The notes beneath the pieces are model-generated. The model made no database searches. It had not been told where the DNA came from and saw only the letters and a list, made by a program, of their open reading frames with translations. From Phytoactinopolyspora limicola (GTDB taxonomy: Bacteria; Actinomycetota; Actinomycetes; Jiangellales; Jiangellaceae), in assembly GCF_011320225.1 (NCBI RefSeq), contig NZ_JAAOEN010000002.1:1-64000 (forward strand): DNA of 64,000 nt, read 5' to 3'. Shown piece by piece: positions 9,107 to 17,894 of this stretch. The translations under genes were made by a program, and so were the position numbers. The stretch's first letter is position 1. Every line of letters starts with the position of its first letter.

Positions 9107-10792
9107 TCAGGATGGCGACGATCGGCCGGCGGTGGTGTCTCGCTGGTCCGGTGCATCGACCTGGTCCGGTGCATCGACCTGGTCCGGTGCATCGACCTGG
9201 TCCGGTGCATCGACCTGGTCCGGTGCATCGACCTGGTCCGGTGCATCGGCGCCCGCGACGGATTCCCGGGTGCCGAGCGGGATCTCCGGAATCATGACCG
9301 CCGCGACGAGGGCCACCGCCAGGAACGGCAGCGCGGTAAGGAACACCCCTCCGAGGGCGTCCACCCATGCGTCGGTCACCACCTCTCGTGCGTGCGCCGG
9401 CAACGCGCGGATGGCCTCGACGTTGTTGGCCACGCTGGCCTCGTCGAACCCGTCTGGAGCGGCGATCGCGGGGGCATCGCGTAGGGAACTGCCCAGCCTG
9501 GCGTTGAGCACCGCGCCGAAGATCGCGGTGCCCAGCGCACCTCCGAGCGAGCGGAAGAACGTGATACTCGACGTACCGACACCCATGTCGCGGCGCTCCA
9601 CCGCGTTCTGCACCATCGTCACGACGATCTGCATGGTGAACCCGAGCCCGAACCCGAAGACGAAAACGTACGTCCCCACCTGCCAGTAGGGCGTCTGCGT
9701 GCCCAGGGTCGACAGCAGCAGCATAGCGACCGCGGTGATGCATGCACCGACGATAGGGAACACCTTGTACCGGCCGGTGCGGGTCATGAGCTGGCCCGAA
9801 CCGATCGAGCTGAGAAAGATACCGGCCATGGCCGGGAGCAGGGCAAGCCCGGACTGTGTTGGCGACATCCCCTGCACTACCTGCAGGTAGATCGGCAGGT
9901 AAATCAGGCCCCCGAACATCGCCACCCCCATAATGACCGTAAAAACCACGGCCGGGCTGAAGATGCGGCTACGGAACAGCCTCAACGGGATGATCGGTTC
10001 CTTGGCCCGCGACTCCCAGAGCACGAAGACCGCGGCGAGAACTACCCCGGAGCCGAGCAGCGTGAGCGAGAACGGATCACCCCAGCCGTACTCTCCCCCG
10101 GCCCAGGCGGTGTAGAGCAGAATCGAGCTGACCGCGGCGACGACCAGCGCGGCACCAAGGTAGTCGATGGTGTGCTCACGACGGACCCTCGGCATCCGCA
10201 GAGCCAATGAGGTCACGGCGAGCGCGGCTATCCCTACGGGCAGGTTGATCCAGAAGATCCAGCGCCAGCCCGGACCGTCGGTGAACCATCCGCCGAGCAA
10301 CGGGCCGGCGACGCTGGCCGACCCCCAGACCAGGCCGAAATAGCCTTGGTATCGGCCGCGCTCCCGAGGCGGGATCACGTCGCCGACAATGGCTAGGGCC
10401 AGCGCGATCAGTCCTCCCCCGCCCAAGCCCTGAATGGCCCGCCCGGCGATCAGCATGGCCATGCTGCCGGCCAGTGCGGCCACCGTCGACCCGACCAGGA
10501 AGATCACGATGGCGGCTTGGAAGGTCGGCCGTCGGCCGTACAGGTCGGAGATCTTTCCCCACAGCGGCGTCGACGCCGTGGTGGTCAGCAGGTAGGCGGT
10601 AACCACCCAGGACAGGTGGTTGAGGCCGCCTAGCTCACTGACGATCCGTGGCAACGCCACGCTGACGATGCTCTGGTCCAACGCCGCCAGGAACATGCCG
10701 GCCATCAATCCGGCGAGGACGATCAGGATCTGCCTGTGCGAAAGGAAGCCATTGGTATCAGGCTTCGGTTGATGCACTAGACCAGTTAACAC
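9107..10792 (-). CDS. MFS multidrug efflux transporter, EmrB/QacA (DHA2, 14-TM) type
   Basis: Proton-driven exporter in the plasma membrane. The 561-aa protein shows the DHA2 hallmarks: [11 protein letters not shown] in the first helix (about residues 38-48), the loop motif [13 protein letters not shown], and [10 protein letters not shown] with [12 protein letters not shown] further on; 14 hydrophobic helices fit. The C-terminus after the last helix is unusual, with six DAPDQ units in tandem (about residues 516-547), encoded by an 18-bp repeat. The start is GTG at 10792 without a clear ribosome-binding site; a GTG five codons later is possible. Substrate unknown. The upstream region holds a 70-bp perfect palindrome, so the promoter must lie in or next to it. 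Confidence 0.93.
   Translation of the reverse strand: MLTGLVHQPKPDTNGFLSHRQILIVLAGLMAGMFLAALDQSIVSVALPRIVSELGGLNHLSWVVTAYLLTTTASTPLWGKISDLYGRRPTFQAAIVIFLVGSTVAALAGSMAMLIAGRAIQGLGGGGLIALALAIVGDVIPPRERGRYQGYFGLVWGSASVAGPLLGGWFTDGPGWRWIFWINLPVGIAALAVTSLALRMPRVRREHTIDYLGAALVVAAVSSILLYTAWAGGEYGWGDPFSLTLLGSGVVLAAVFVLWESRAKEPIIPLRLFRSRIFSPAVVFTVIMGVAMFGGLIYLPIYLQVVQGMSPTQSGLALLPAMAGIFLSSIGSGQLMTRTGRYKVFPIVGACITAVAMLLLSTLGTQTPYWQVGTYVFVFGFGLGFTMQIVVTMVQNAVERRDMGVGTSSITFFRSLGGALGTAIFGAVLNARLGSSLRDAPAIAAPDGFDEASVANNVEAIRALPAHAREVVTDAWVDALGGVFLTALPFLAVALVAAVMIPEIPLGTRESVAGADAPDQVDAPDQVDAPDQVDAPDQVDAPDQVDAPDQRDTTAGRSSPS
9144..9248 (-). repeat. 18-bp tandem repeat encoding DAPDQV units
   Basis: The unit TCCGGTGCATCGACCTGG (plus-strand sense) starts at 9147 and is repeated five times exactly, with a sixth partial copy. 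It encodes the hydrophilic C-terminal tail of the efflux pump. Identical units point to recent slippage, so copy number probably varies between strains. Confidence 0.9.
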
Positions 10793-10829
10793 CTAGATGG
10801 ATGTATCACGCAACTATTTTCCCGTGCCT

Positions 10830-10899
10830 CTCGTCCCCATGATCATTGGCTTTTGACCACCGGATCCGGTGGTCAAAAGCCAATGATCATGGGGACGAG
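10830..10899. repeat. Class A palindrome, copy 1 (70 bp, perfect)
   Basis: The arms are 35 bases each with no mismatch and no loop; the core reads CCATGATCATTGGCTTTTGA then CCACCGGATCC and mirrors itself. Unlike the other class A copies it lies between two divergent genes (efflux pump, start 10792; phosphatase, start about 10943), so it cannot end either transcript. It may act as an operator or supercoiling-dependent cruciform, or be a mobile repeat unit. Confidence 0.9.
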
Positions 10900-10942
10900 G
10901 GGCGGGGGTGGGTGGGGAGGAAGGTCGAATCGCGGTCATGGC

Positions 10943-11719
10943 ATGCTGGCTGACGTGAGTGGACGATGGGGCGGCGACGAGCCGGCGGAGACTACCTGGC
11001 GCCGGGCACAGTTGGTCCTCATCCGGCACGGCGAATCCGAGTGGAACGCCGAACGCCGGGTTCAAGGTCAACTCGGCACCGGACTGACCGCTCGAGGACA
11101 AGCCCAAGCCAGGGCCGTCGCCCAGCACCTGATCACCACCTACCCCGATCCGGCCTTCGTGGTCAGTAGCGATCTCGAGCGGGTACTACGCACCGCCGAG
11201 CCCTACCTCGCGCACGCCAGTCACCCAGCCGAACTGGACAAACGGCTACGGGAGATCGACGCCGGCGAGTGGAGCGGACTGTTGATGGACGACGTCGCCG
11301 AACAGTTCTCTGACGAACTCGCCGCCATCCGCCACGGTGCGGACATCCCCCGTGGCCGCACTGGCGAGACGTTCGTCGCTATGCGCTCCCGGGTGACCGA
11401 AGCACTACATGACATCGCCCGGCGTACCGTCCGAGGCACACCAGATCGAGGCACCAAGACCGCCCTCGTCTTCACCCATGGCGGGCCGGTCCGGGTCGCC
11501 GTGGCCGAGGCGCTGGGTCTACCGCCGGGCGGGCACCGCCTACTCGCCCCTCCCGCCAACTGCTCGGTCACCGTCCTCACGCTCCTGGTCGATCCCGACG
11601 ACGACATCACGTCGACCCACCTCAGCGAGTACAACAGCTCGTATCAGGTGTATACGGGACCCGGAACTGGAGCCAGCACGTCAACCGACATGCCGCGCTG
11701 GCTCACCGACTCGCCGTGA
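10943..11719 (+). CDS. Histidine phosphatase family protein (phosphoglycerate mutase-like)
   Basis: About 258 aa from the ATG at 10943. The catalytic motif LIRHGESEWN lies at residues 26-35 (phosphohistidine H29) and the partner FTHGGPVRVAVAEALG lies near the C-terminus; the RQIDAGEW-like element (LREIDAGEWSGL) is also present. This fits the acid phosphatase/MSMEG_4193-type branch rather than glycolytic mutase. Start choice is uncertain: a GTG at 10955 is equally plausible and neither has a strong ribosome-binding site. The upstream frame reads through the palindrome and is not credible. Substrate unknown. Confidence 0.85.
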   Translation: MLADVSGRWGGDEPAETTWRRAQLVLIRHGESEWNAERRVQGQLGTGLTARGQAQARAVAQHLITTYPDPAFVVSSDLERVLRTAEPYLAHASHPAELDKRLREIDAGEWSGLLMDDVAEQFSDELAAIRHGADIPRGRTGETFVAMRSRVTEALHDIARRTVRGTPDRGTKTALVFTHGGPVRVAVAEALGLPPGGHRLLAPPANCSVTVLTLLVDPDDDITSTHLSEYNSSYQVYTGPGTGASTSTDMPRWLTDSP

Positions 11720-11853
11720 CACTAGTACTCGCGCTCGACACCCCTTGTGACGGCCGGTGGACCCAGCCGATTCGGGTTTCTCACGACGATAAACACACTG
11801 GCATTTGGGGACCAACCGAGCAAAACTAGAAGGCGAGCGGACCCGCCAACCAC

Positions 11854-12576
11854 GTGGGGGTGCTGGAGATGCCCGGCCTTGATCTCGACACGCCGACCAT
11901 GCTTCCCGTCCTGTCCCGCGGCAAACACCGTCGGCCACGCAAGGGTGCCTGTTTCATGGAGTTCGCCTCCTATCTGGCCGGTGAGCGGTGGAGCGACCAC
12001 CCGCGCTGCACACATCCACTGCTCGCTGCGATGGCGCGGGTGGTCAACGACACCATCTCCGACGGATACCGACCTCGGCTGGCCACTCTGATACCGCTGG
12101 TCGTGGGCCTGAACGACGATGATCCACACCTCGACGCGCTCATCGTGCGCCGAGCCGCCGTAGCCGGCCTGCCGGTAGTGGCGGCCGAACGGCAGAGGGT
12201 ACTCGCGGTGGCAGCCATCGCCGCCGAGCGGGTGCTCGCCGAACTCGACCACCGCGATCCGGACGATCACACCGACATCACCCGGGTCGCGCTTGCCCAG
12301 GCACCCGACGCCGCGGAGTGGGCCCGGTCTTTCTCGCGCGGCACGTCCACCACGATGCGCGGCTTCCGCCGCCATGCCGGTCCCACGGCCGTGCGCTGCT
12401 CGGTCATCGGCATCGGCCAGGCCTGTGTCGACGACGCCGATACGCGGCTACACGCACTGTTGGAACGGACGGTCGACGACTGCCACACCTGGCTGGCCGG
12501 ACAGCCGATCAGCCCGCGCAGCCCGGATCCGACCCGGTGGGAGGAAGCCTGTCACCTCACCGGCACTTCCCCATGA
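11854..12576 (+). CDS. Conserved actinobacterial protein of unknown function
   Basis: 240 aa, GTG start at 11854 (a later ATG at 11869 is possible). I recall related proteins in other actinomycetes with the block RGACFMEFASYLAGERWSDHP and a following CTHPLLA, but know of no assigned function. The sequence is soluble and largely helical, with a conserved Cys/His/Glu set in the first third (C48 region, E51, HPRCTH). The last stop codon base set, TGA at 12574-12576, lies inside the class A palindrome that also ends the convergent gene. It follows the phosphatase on the same strand after 134 bases. Confidence 0.75.
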   Translation: MGVLEMPGLDLDTPTMLPVLSRGKHRRPRKGACFMEFASYLAGERWSDHPRCTHPLLAAMARVVNDTISDGYRPRLATLIPLVVGLNDDDPHLDALIVRRAAVAGLPVVAAERQRVLAVAAIAAERVLAELDHRDPDDHTDITRVALAQAPDAAEWARSFSRGTSTTMRGFRRHAGPTAVRCSVIGIGQACVDDADTRLHALLERTVDDCHTWLAGQPISPRSPDPTRWEEACHLTGTSP

Positions 12577-12627
12577 TCATTGGCTTTTGACCACCGGATC
12601 CGGTAGTCAAAAGCCAATGATCATGGG
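12570..12627. repeat. Class A palindrome, copy 2, shared by two convergent genes
   Basis: A 58-bp palindrome with the class A core around GGATCC. There is one arm mismatch: left CCACC faces right GGTAG. On the minus-strand RNA this is a U-G wobble, on the plus-strand RNA a C-A mismatch. It supplies the TGA stops of both neighbours (12574-12576 plus; 12621-12623 minus). Likely works as a bidirectional terminator, although no U-tract follows the stem. Confidence 0.88.
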
Positions 12628-13649
12628 AACGCGGGGCAGTCGGAGCCGCAGGCCCGTGGTCGCCCACGCCATCCTCTGGCGGCCAGCACCCTCGCCTGTT
12701 CCGCGGCGACGCCACACGGATCGCCGAAGACGTCGGCATGGCCGTACCTCAGCGTCGCTACACCATCCACCGTGGCGACGTTGTCGCGTCGTCGATCCCG
12801 GAATTGCCCATCCTCGACATGACCCAGGCGGCCGTCGAGCTCAATCCGCAACATGTACTCGTCATGGTCGACGTCGACCCAAATGACGCGCCGCCCCGCG
12901 ACCCGCTGCTGACGACGACCGGCCGGCAGACCGTGGGCCCGTTCAACCCTGCGCAGATGCCGAAGCTCAAGCGGCGACTCGGCCCCTTGGTCGACATCGG
13001 CGAGCATGCTCTCCAGCATGGGTCGCCACCGGATCTTCGCGCGTAGGCCCAGGGCCGCCGCTAGGCGTTCGGCCGTCGTGCGCCGCCGCTGACAAGCGCG
13101 CATAACCCACGTTTCGACCTCACGCGGCAGCAGTGCGACGTCGACCAAGTCCAGTACGGTCTCCTCGACGCGGGTCCGTGGCGGGATCCTGGTCGGGTGC
13201 CGGGTCCGCGCCAGCCGGTGTGCATAATGCACCCGAACTCCGTCGATGCGGCCGCGGATGTGCCTGCCCGCTGGGACGGTCACGTGAATCACATCGTCGG
13301 GATCGTCGCAGACGCCATCGAGGAACGCCGCGGTCTGGTGACTGGCTACGGCGCCGCGACCGGCACGCAGGATAGCGGCCCACAGGGTGGCTTCGTCGGA
13401 CAGCGGTCCGGTGAACGTCGCATAGACACCCCGGTGAACGCGACGCCATCGTCCCGACGTCACCAGGCGGTCGATCTGGCGAGTACTCAACCCCAGGTCC
13501 ATTGCCTGCCGGCGTTCTATGACGCCGCGCTGCCCCGCCAGAAGCTCATCGATCCCGTCGACTGGTGATTCGACGACTGGGTCAATCGTCCTGAAATAAA
13601 GCCCTCCACCTGGTCTTACCGTCATACCGACGACAATGACGGTTGTCAT
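12621..13649 (-). CDS. AbiEi-like winged-helix / restriction-endonuclease-fold protein
   Basis: 342 aa. The N-terminal half looks like the type IV antitoxin AbiEi group: a helix-turn-helix (RQAMDLGLSTRQIDRLVTSGRW) followed by RVHRGVYA, and HVTVPAGRHIRGRIDGVRVH further on. The C-terminal part (about 222-325) has DUF559/Vsr-like features: ESPLELRHLRRV, a WVDVDHDEYMLRIELDG strand pair and RDRRRDNV. No AbiEii nucleotidyltransferase toxin is adjacent, so this is a solitary copy, as is common in actinomycetes. The start is uncertain: ATG at 13649 or 13625; the second leaves an inverted repeat just upstream. Role in defence is inferred from family only. Confidence 0.75.
   Translation of the reverse strand: MTTVIVVGMTVRPGGGLYFRTIDPVVESPVDGIDELLAGQRGVIERRQAMDLGLSTRQIDRLVTSGRWRRVHRGVYATFTGPLSDEATLWAAILRAGRGAVASHQTAAFLDGVCDDPDDVIHVTVPAGRHIRGRIDGVRVHYAHRLARTRHPTRIPPRTRVEETVLDLVDVALLPREVETWVMRACQRRRTTAERLAAALGLRAKIRWRPMLESMLADVDQGAESPLELRHLRRVERAHGLPAGRRQQRVAGRRVIWVDVDHDEYMLRIELDGRLGHVEDGQFRDRRRDNVATVDGVATLRYGHADVFGDPCGVAAEQARVLAARGWRGRPRACGSDCPAFP
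13632..13647. promoter_or_regulatory. GACAA-N6-TTGTC inverted repeat at the AbiEi-like start
   Basis: Perfect 5-6-5 inverted repeat overlapping the first ATG and directly before the second possible start (13625). AbiEi proteins bind inverted repeats in their own promoters, so this is a candidate autoregulatory site. Confidence 0.35.
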
Positions 13650-13692
13650 CCGCGTACGAAAGTAGTCAGACGCAAAATGTGGACAACCACCA

Positions 13693-13764
13693 CCCCGTCC
13701 CCGTGATCATTGGCTTTTGACTACCGGATCCGGTAGTCAAAAGCCAATGATCATGGGGACGGGG
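13693..13764. repeat. Class A palindrome, copy 3
   Basis: A 72-bp palindrome with one mismatch (GTGATC on the left, GATCAT on the right). Arms carry CTACC/GGTAG around a GGATCC centre. The TGA stop of the siderophore ABC ATPase gene (13751-13753) lies in the right arm. It separates that gene from the AbiEi-like gene downstream on the same strand. Confidence 0.88.
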
Positions 13765-14551
13765 GGACGGCGGCGTATGGCAGGCACACCACCGCACCGG
13801 TCACCGGGTCGGTGCTGACGGTGGCCCGCACACCGAAATACTCGACCAGGAACTCCTCGGTGACCACCTGGGCCGGCGGCCCGTCGGCCACCACCTGCCC
13901 GCCGGAGAGGGCGACGATCCGATCGCAGTATCGGGCAGCCTGGTTGAGATCGTGCAAGACCACTATGACCGTCAGCCGCCGTTCTTGGCGTAGCCGCGCC
14001 ACCAGGTCGAGGACCTCGAGCTGATGCCCCATATCCAGGAACGTGGTTGGCTCGTCGAGCAGCAGGATCGGCGTCTCCTGGGCGATGGTGAGGGCGATCC
14101 ACGCACGCTGACGCTCACCACCGGAGAGCCGGTCGACGTAACGATCGGCGTAGTCGGTCAGCCCCGTCATCGCCAGCGCGTCCCGCACGGCGTCGCGGTC
14201 CGCCGCCGTGGGTCGGGCCAACGCGCTGCGATGTGGGAAACGGCCGTGTTCGACGAGTTCGCGGACCGTCACCCCGCTAGGTGGTACCGGCCCTTGAGGC
14301 AGCACGGCGAGCCGTCGGGCCACCTCAGCCGTGGGCAACCGGGCGATATCGGCGCCATCGAGCAGAACCGTCCCGGCGTCGGCGGGGAGCAGCCGCGCCA
14401 GCGCACGCAGCAGGGTGGACTTCCCCGACCCGTTGGCTCCGACCAGCGCCAAGGCCTCACCCGGTTGTACACCGGCCGCCAACCCGTCGAGCACGGTCCG
14501 CGAGCCATAACTCACCCGCAGTTCGAGGGCGGCCAGCAGATCGGTGGTCAT
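13751..14551 (-). CDS. Iron-siderophore ABC transporter, ATP-binding protein (FecE/FepC type)
   Basis: Cytoplasmic ATPase that energises uptake of ferric siderophores or heme. 266 aa, usual length. Walker A GANGSGKST (38-46), signature LSGGERQR (142-149), Walker B ILLLDEPT (162-169) and the switch HDLNQA are all intact. Start ATG at 14551 has AAGGGC upstream; the longer frame runs antisense-like through the FecD region and is not used. Last gene of the minus-strand operon binding protein-permease-permease-ATPase; a 43-base gap separates it from the permease. Its stop lies in a class A palindrome. Confidence 0.95.
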   Translation of the reverse strand: MTTDLLAALELRVSYGSRTVLDGLAAGVQPGEALALVGANGSGKSTLLRALARLLPADAGTVLLDGADIARLPTAEVARRLAVLPQGPVPPSGVTVRELVEHGRFPHRSALARPTAADRDAVRDALAMTGLTDYADRYVDRLSGGERQRAWIALTIAQETPILLLDEPTTFLDMGHQLEVLDLVARLRQERRLTVIVVLHDLNQAARYCDRIVALSGGQVVADGPPAQVVTEEFLVEYFGVRATVSTDPVTGAVVCLPYAAVPPSP

Positions 14552-14594
14552 CGTCAGCCCTTCTTTCCGGTCTTCTCGAATGCCGCGCATCGGT

Positions 14595-15701
14595 TCAGTC
14601 CCGCCGCCGGGCCAGCAGCACCACCAGCACCGGGCCGCCCAGAGCGGCCGTGACCGCGCCCGCTGGCAATGACGGGCGGTTCCGCACTCCGCCGTCCGGC
14701 CACAACGTGGTGAACAGCTCCGCCACCAGGTCGGCACTGACCAGCAGCATCGCGCCGGCGATGCAGGCCAGCGGTAGCACCCGCCGGGGATGTGACCCAA
14801 CGACGAGCCGAGCGATGTGTGCGGAGAGCAATCCGACGAATCCGATCGCACCCACCGCGGCCACCGCGCCGGCGGTCAATACGGTGGCGGTGACCAGCAC
14901 GGCTAGCCGCGCCCGGCCGACTCGCAGTCCGATGGCCGCGGCGACGTCGTTACCGAGCCAGAGGGCACTGGCGTACCGCGCGGCCAGCAGGCCGGCCGGC
15001 ACCGCTATCAACGCCCACGGCCACAGCAACGCCCAGTCGGTCCACACCCGGCCGTTGAGTGAACCCACCACCCAGCGCAGAACAGCCGAGAAGAGCGAAC
15101 CGTCGAGCAAGAGCAGGACGGAGACCAGGCTGGACAGCACGGCCGAGACCAGCACACCGTCCAGGACCAGGCGCACCGGTCCGACCTGCCGAGACCAGCT
15201 GAGGGCATAGACGAGTCCACCTGCCGCGAAAGCCCCCACGAGTGCGATCGCACCGCTCCACAACCCGGGCAAGGTGTCGCGGCCGGTGAGGGTCAATGTC
15301 AAGACGATGGCCAGCACGGCCCCACCGGTCACGCCGAGCAGCGACGGCTCGGCAAGGTCGTTGCGGGTGGCAGCCTGCAACAACCCTCCGGCCAGCCCGA
15401 GCATGCAACCGGCGACGGCGGCGATGAGCACCCGGGGCAGCCGCAACCCGCGCACGATGTGATCGTGGTACTCGACGACCGGCTCACCACGCAACGCCGC
15501 GAGCACCTCGTTCGGCGCAAGCGCGACGTGCCCGACGCCCAGCGAGACCACCACGAGCGTCGCCAGTACGACCCCGGCCGCGACCAGCACAGCCGCATAG
15601 CGGCGCGCCCCCGCAGGCAGGTCAGACGGCCCGCGCCCGGCCTCGCTCGTCGACCGGTACTGATCTGTGGATGCAGCTGGGCTCGACCGGGTGATACTCA
15701 T
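14595..15701 (-). CDS. Iron-siderophore ABC transporter permease (FecCD family), second
   Basis: Integral membrane subunit of the importer; 368 aa with about ten hydrophobic helices. FecCD features include the cytoplasmic coupling segment GWLLG-like GGLLQAATRNDLAEPSLLGVTGGA and the C-terminal GLLSAHIARLVVGSHPRRVLP block. The start at 15701 (MSITRSS) overlaps the TGA stop of the upstream permease as ATGA. A polar N-terminal extension of about 40 residues precedes the first helix. It pairs with the upstream permease to form the heterodimeric channel. Confidence 0.93.
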   Translation of the reverse strand: MSITRSSPAASTDQYRSTSEAGRGPSDLPAGARRYAAVLVAAGVVLATLVVVSLGVGHVALAPNEVLAALRGEPVVEYHDHIVRGLRLPRVLIAAVAGCMLGLAGGLLQAATRNDLAEPSLLGVTGGAVLAIVLTLTLTGRDTLPGLWSGAIALVGAFAAGGLVYALSWSRQVGPVRLVLDGVLVSAVLSSLVSVLLLLDGSLFSAVLRWVVGSLNGRVWTDWALLWPWALIAVPAGLLAARYASALWLGNDVAAAIGLRVGRARLAVLVTATVLTAGAVAAVGAIGFVGLLSAHIARLVVGSHPRRVLPLACIAGAMLLVSADLVAELFTTLWPDGGVRNRPSLPAGAVTAALGGPVLVVLLARRRD

Positions 15702-16747
15702 GTCGGCTCCCGACGCCACCGCGACCGCAACAGCATGAGCAACACCGGCGCGCCGAGCAGGACGGTCCAGACACCAGCGGCCACTTCCCGTGGATGGGTG
15801 AGTGCCCGACCGAGTTGATCGGCCAGAAGCAGCAGGACGGCGCCCACCACCACCGCGCCGGCCGTCACCACCCAGGCGTTGGCGCTACGCGTAGCTTTGC
15901 GCACGATATGTGGAGAGATAAGCGCGACGAAGCCGATGGGCCCCGTCACGGCCACCACCGCGGCGGTGAGCCCACACGTGGTCACCAACACCAGCCGCCG
16001 GGTAGCCAGGACATTGACCCCCAATGACGCGGCGACGTCGTCGCCTAGCCGAAGCACGTTGAGCCTGCGGCTGAGCGCGATGCCCAGGGGCAGAAACACG
16101 ACGGCCCACGGCAGCACACTTGTGACGTCGTCCCAGGACCGGTTGGCCAGACTGCCGAGCAGGTACTGGTAGAAGAGCCCGACGTCGCTCGGCGCCCCCA
16201 GAGTCAGGATGGCGATGACGCAGCCGGTGAGGAATGTGGAGCAGGCCAACCCGGTGAGCACCAGCACCGCTGGGTCGGACCGGCGCCGCCCGACAACAAT
16301 CACCCCGAGCCCGATGACGAGACCACCCACCGTGGCCGCCGCAGGCAGAAGGTTCCGGCCGATGGGTAGTCCGAGTACCGCCACCGAGGCCACCACCAGC
16401 GCGCACCCGCCGCTGACACCGAGCAGTTCCGGCGCGGCCAGCGGATTGCGCAGCGAATCCTGCAGGAGTGCTCCGGCCAGGCCGAGACTCGCGCCGGCCA
16501 GGAGGGCTAGGACGATCCGGGGGGCTCGTAGTTGGGTGACGACGACGTGCAACGGATCGTCCGCCGACGCCTGCCAGGCATCGACGACCCCAGCGATGTC
16601 AAGGCGAGGGTTACCGACGAGCAACCCGATGGTGGCACCCACGACGGCGACGACGGCGCAGGCGAACCCGAGCCAGCCCACCCGTCGCCCGACCGCCGGG
16701 GCTTGATCGTGGTGCCCGCTGGTGGCTATTCGTGCGGGCGGGCTCAA
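15698..16747 (-). CDS. Iron-siderophore ABC transporter permease (FecCD family), first
   Basis: Integral membrane subunit; 349 aa from a TTG at 16747 that overlaps the binding-protein stop as TTGA. The longer frame to 16855 lies inside the binding-protein gene and is rejected. Motifs include GLAGALLQDSLRNPLAAPELLGVSGG and GFVALISPHIVRKAT, both characteristic of FecCD/BtuC permeases. The two permeases are different from each other, as expected for a heterodimer. The ATGA overlap with the following permease indicates tight co-translation. Confidence 0.9.
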   Translation of the reverse strand: MSPPARIATSGHHDQAPAVGRRVGWLGFACAVVAVVGATIGLLVGNPRLDIAGVVDAWQASADDPLHVVVTQLRAPRIVLALLAGASLGLAGALLQDSLRNPLAAPELLGVSGGCALVVASVAVLGLPIGRNLLPAAATVGGLVIGLGVIVVGRRRSDPAVLVLTGLACSTFLTGCVIAILTLGAPSDVGLFYQYLLGSLANRSWDDVTSVLPWAVVFLPLGIALSRRLNVLRLGDDVAASLGVNVLATRRLVLVTTCGLTAAVVAVTGPIGFVALISPHIVRKATRSANAWVVTAGAVVVGAVLLLLADQLGRALTHPREVAAGVWTVLLGAPVLLMLLRSRWRREPT

Positions 16748-17775
16748 GGTGCGGCGAGCCCGATGGGTTCGGGGAACTCGTCGGGGTAGACGGCCGGCAT
16801 CACCACGTCGAGGTAGAGCTGCTGGCCGCGAGTGCCAGCGGTGGTGCCCCACCATGCATTGTCGACGACGTGGACGTTGCCATCACGGACCGCCTGCAGC
16901 GTGCTCCAGATGGGCTGGTCGGCCAACTGCTCGACGAGGGCGGGGGCACCCGGATCGAAACCGAAGTCGAGAACGAAGATCTGTTCAGGGTCAACGGCCA
17001 CGATGTCTTCGAGACCGATCTCGAGGAATCCGCTGTCGCCCTCCTGGGCCGCCGGCCAAGGGTAGTCGGTGTACTGGGCGAGCAGCCGGCCGATGGCGGA
17101 GTCGAGTGCATCGATGCCGATATCGCTGGTAGCTCCGCCGTACATGGACAACACCGCGGTGTCCCGTGTGCTTGGTCCGTAGGCGGCCAGCGTGGCCTGG
17201 TACCGCTCGATGGCGGTCTCGGCGGCATCGAGCCGGCCGGTGAGGGTGGCTATGCGGCGGAGGTTGTCTTCGGCGTCACCGTCGGTTTCGAGCGCGATGC
17301 CGAAGAACGGGATATCGCCCAGCGCGTCACGCAATGCGCCGTGCACGGCGGCTGAACCGATCACCAGGTCGGGCTCGGCGGCGACGATTCCCTCGATGCT
17401 GGGCTCGAAGAACGTGCCGTCGAGTGCGGTGGTGGCGACGTCGGGACCGAAGAAGTAAGGATGCTGGACCTGGTCGATCTGCAACGACGTGACGGGTTCC
17501 AGCTCGAGTTCGGTCAACGCGTCGATACACGTGCCGTCGAGGCACACCACTCGCTCGGCGGGTGTGTCCAGGGCCACGGTGACGCCACTCCAGTCCTCGA
17601 CTTCGACCGGAGCGTCGGCGGCGGAGTCACCCGAACCGACGTCGGTCGAACTGTCCGGGCCGGCATTCCCCGATTCTCCGGGGTTGCCGTCGTCATCCGA
17701 GCTACATGCGGTGATGGCGATCGAGAGGACGGCGATGGCCAGGACCGAGATAGCTGGTCGTGGTCGGTGGAGCAC
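16744..17775 (-). CDS. Iron-siderophore ABC transporter, substrate-binding lipoprotein
   Basis: Exported lipoprotein that captures the ferric chelate; 343 aa. The GTG at 17775 is chosen because AGGAG lies five bases upstream and the product then begins with a lipoprotein signal (hydrophobic 9-20, lipobox ITAC, Cys24). An Asp/Gly/Ser linker follows, then a periplasmic-binding fold of the FepB/FhuD type with the RVVCLDG and EPDLVIGSAAV segments. A Fur-like operator lies just upstream, and a heterodimeric ABC pair is transcribed divergently. The exact ligand cannot be read from sequence. Confidence 0.92.
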   Translation of the reverse strand: MLHRPRPAISVLAIAVLSIAITACSSDDDGNPGESGNAGPDSSTDVGSGDSAADAPVEVEDWSGVTVALDTPAERVVCLDGTCIDALTELELEPVTSLQIDQVQHPYFFGPDVATTALDGTFFEPSIEGIVAAEPDLVIGSAAVHGALRDALGDIPFFGIALETDGDAEDNLRRIATLTGRLDAAETAIERYQATLAAYGPSTRDTAVLSMYGGATSDIGIDALDSAIGRLLAQYTDYPWPAAQEGDSGFLEIGLEDIVAVDPEQIFVLDFGFDPGAPALVEQLADQPIWSTLQAVRDGNVHVVDNAWWGTTAGTRGQQLYLDVVMPAVYPDEFPEPIGLAAP

Positions 17776-17827
17776 ACGAACTCCTATGGGTGAGTGTGAA
17801 CGGAAGCAGGCACACCATATCGTATCG

Positions 17828-17842
17828 TGATAGTCGTTATCA
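17828..17842. promoter_or_regulatory. Fur-family operator between the divergent iron operons
   Basis: TGATAGTCGTTATCA is close to the 7-1-7 Fur consensus (TGATAATNATTATCA); it differs at two positions. Flanking bases add further TATCGT/TATCAT-like repeats. It sits 53 bases before each of the two divergent starts (17775 minus, 17895 plus) and so could control both. A DtxR-type box (TTAGGTTAG) was not found here. Confidence 0.6.
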
Positions 17843-17894
17843 TTACCGCCTGAGCGTTGCCGCCCGGCATCGTCACCAAGCGAGAAAGAGACAT

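Noticed and set aside
9144-9248. Regularly spaced repeat that could suggest a CRISPR array
   Set aside because: The units are contiguous 18-bp tandem copies without spacers, in frame within the efflux pump gene.
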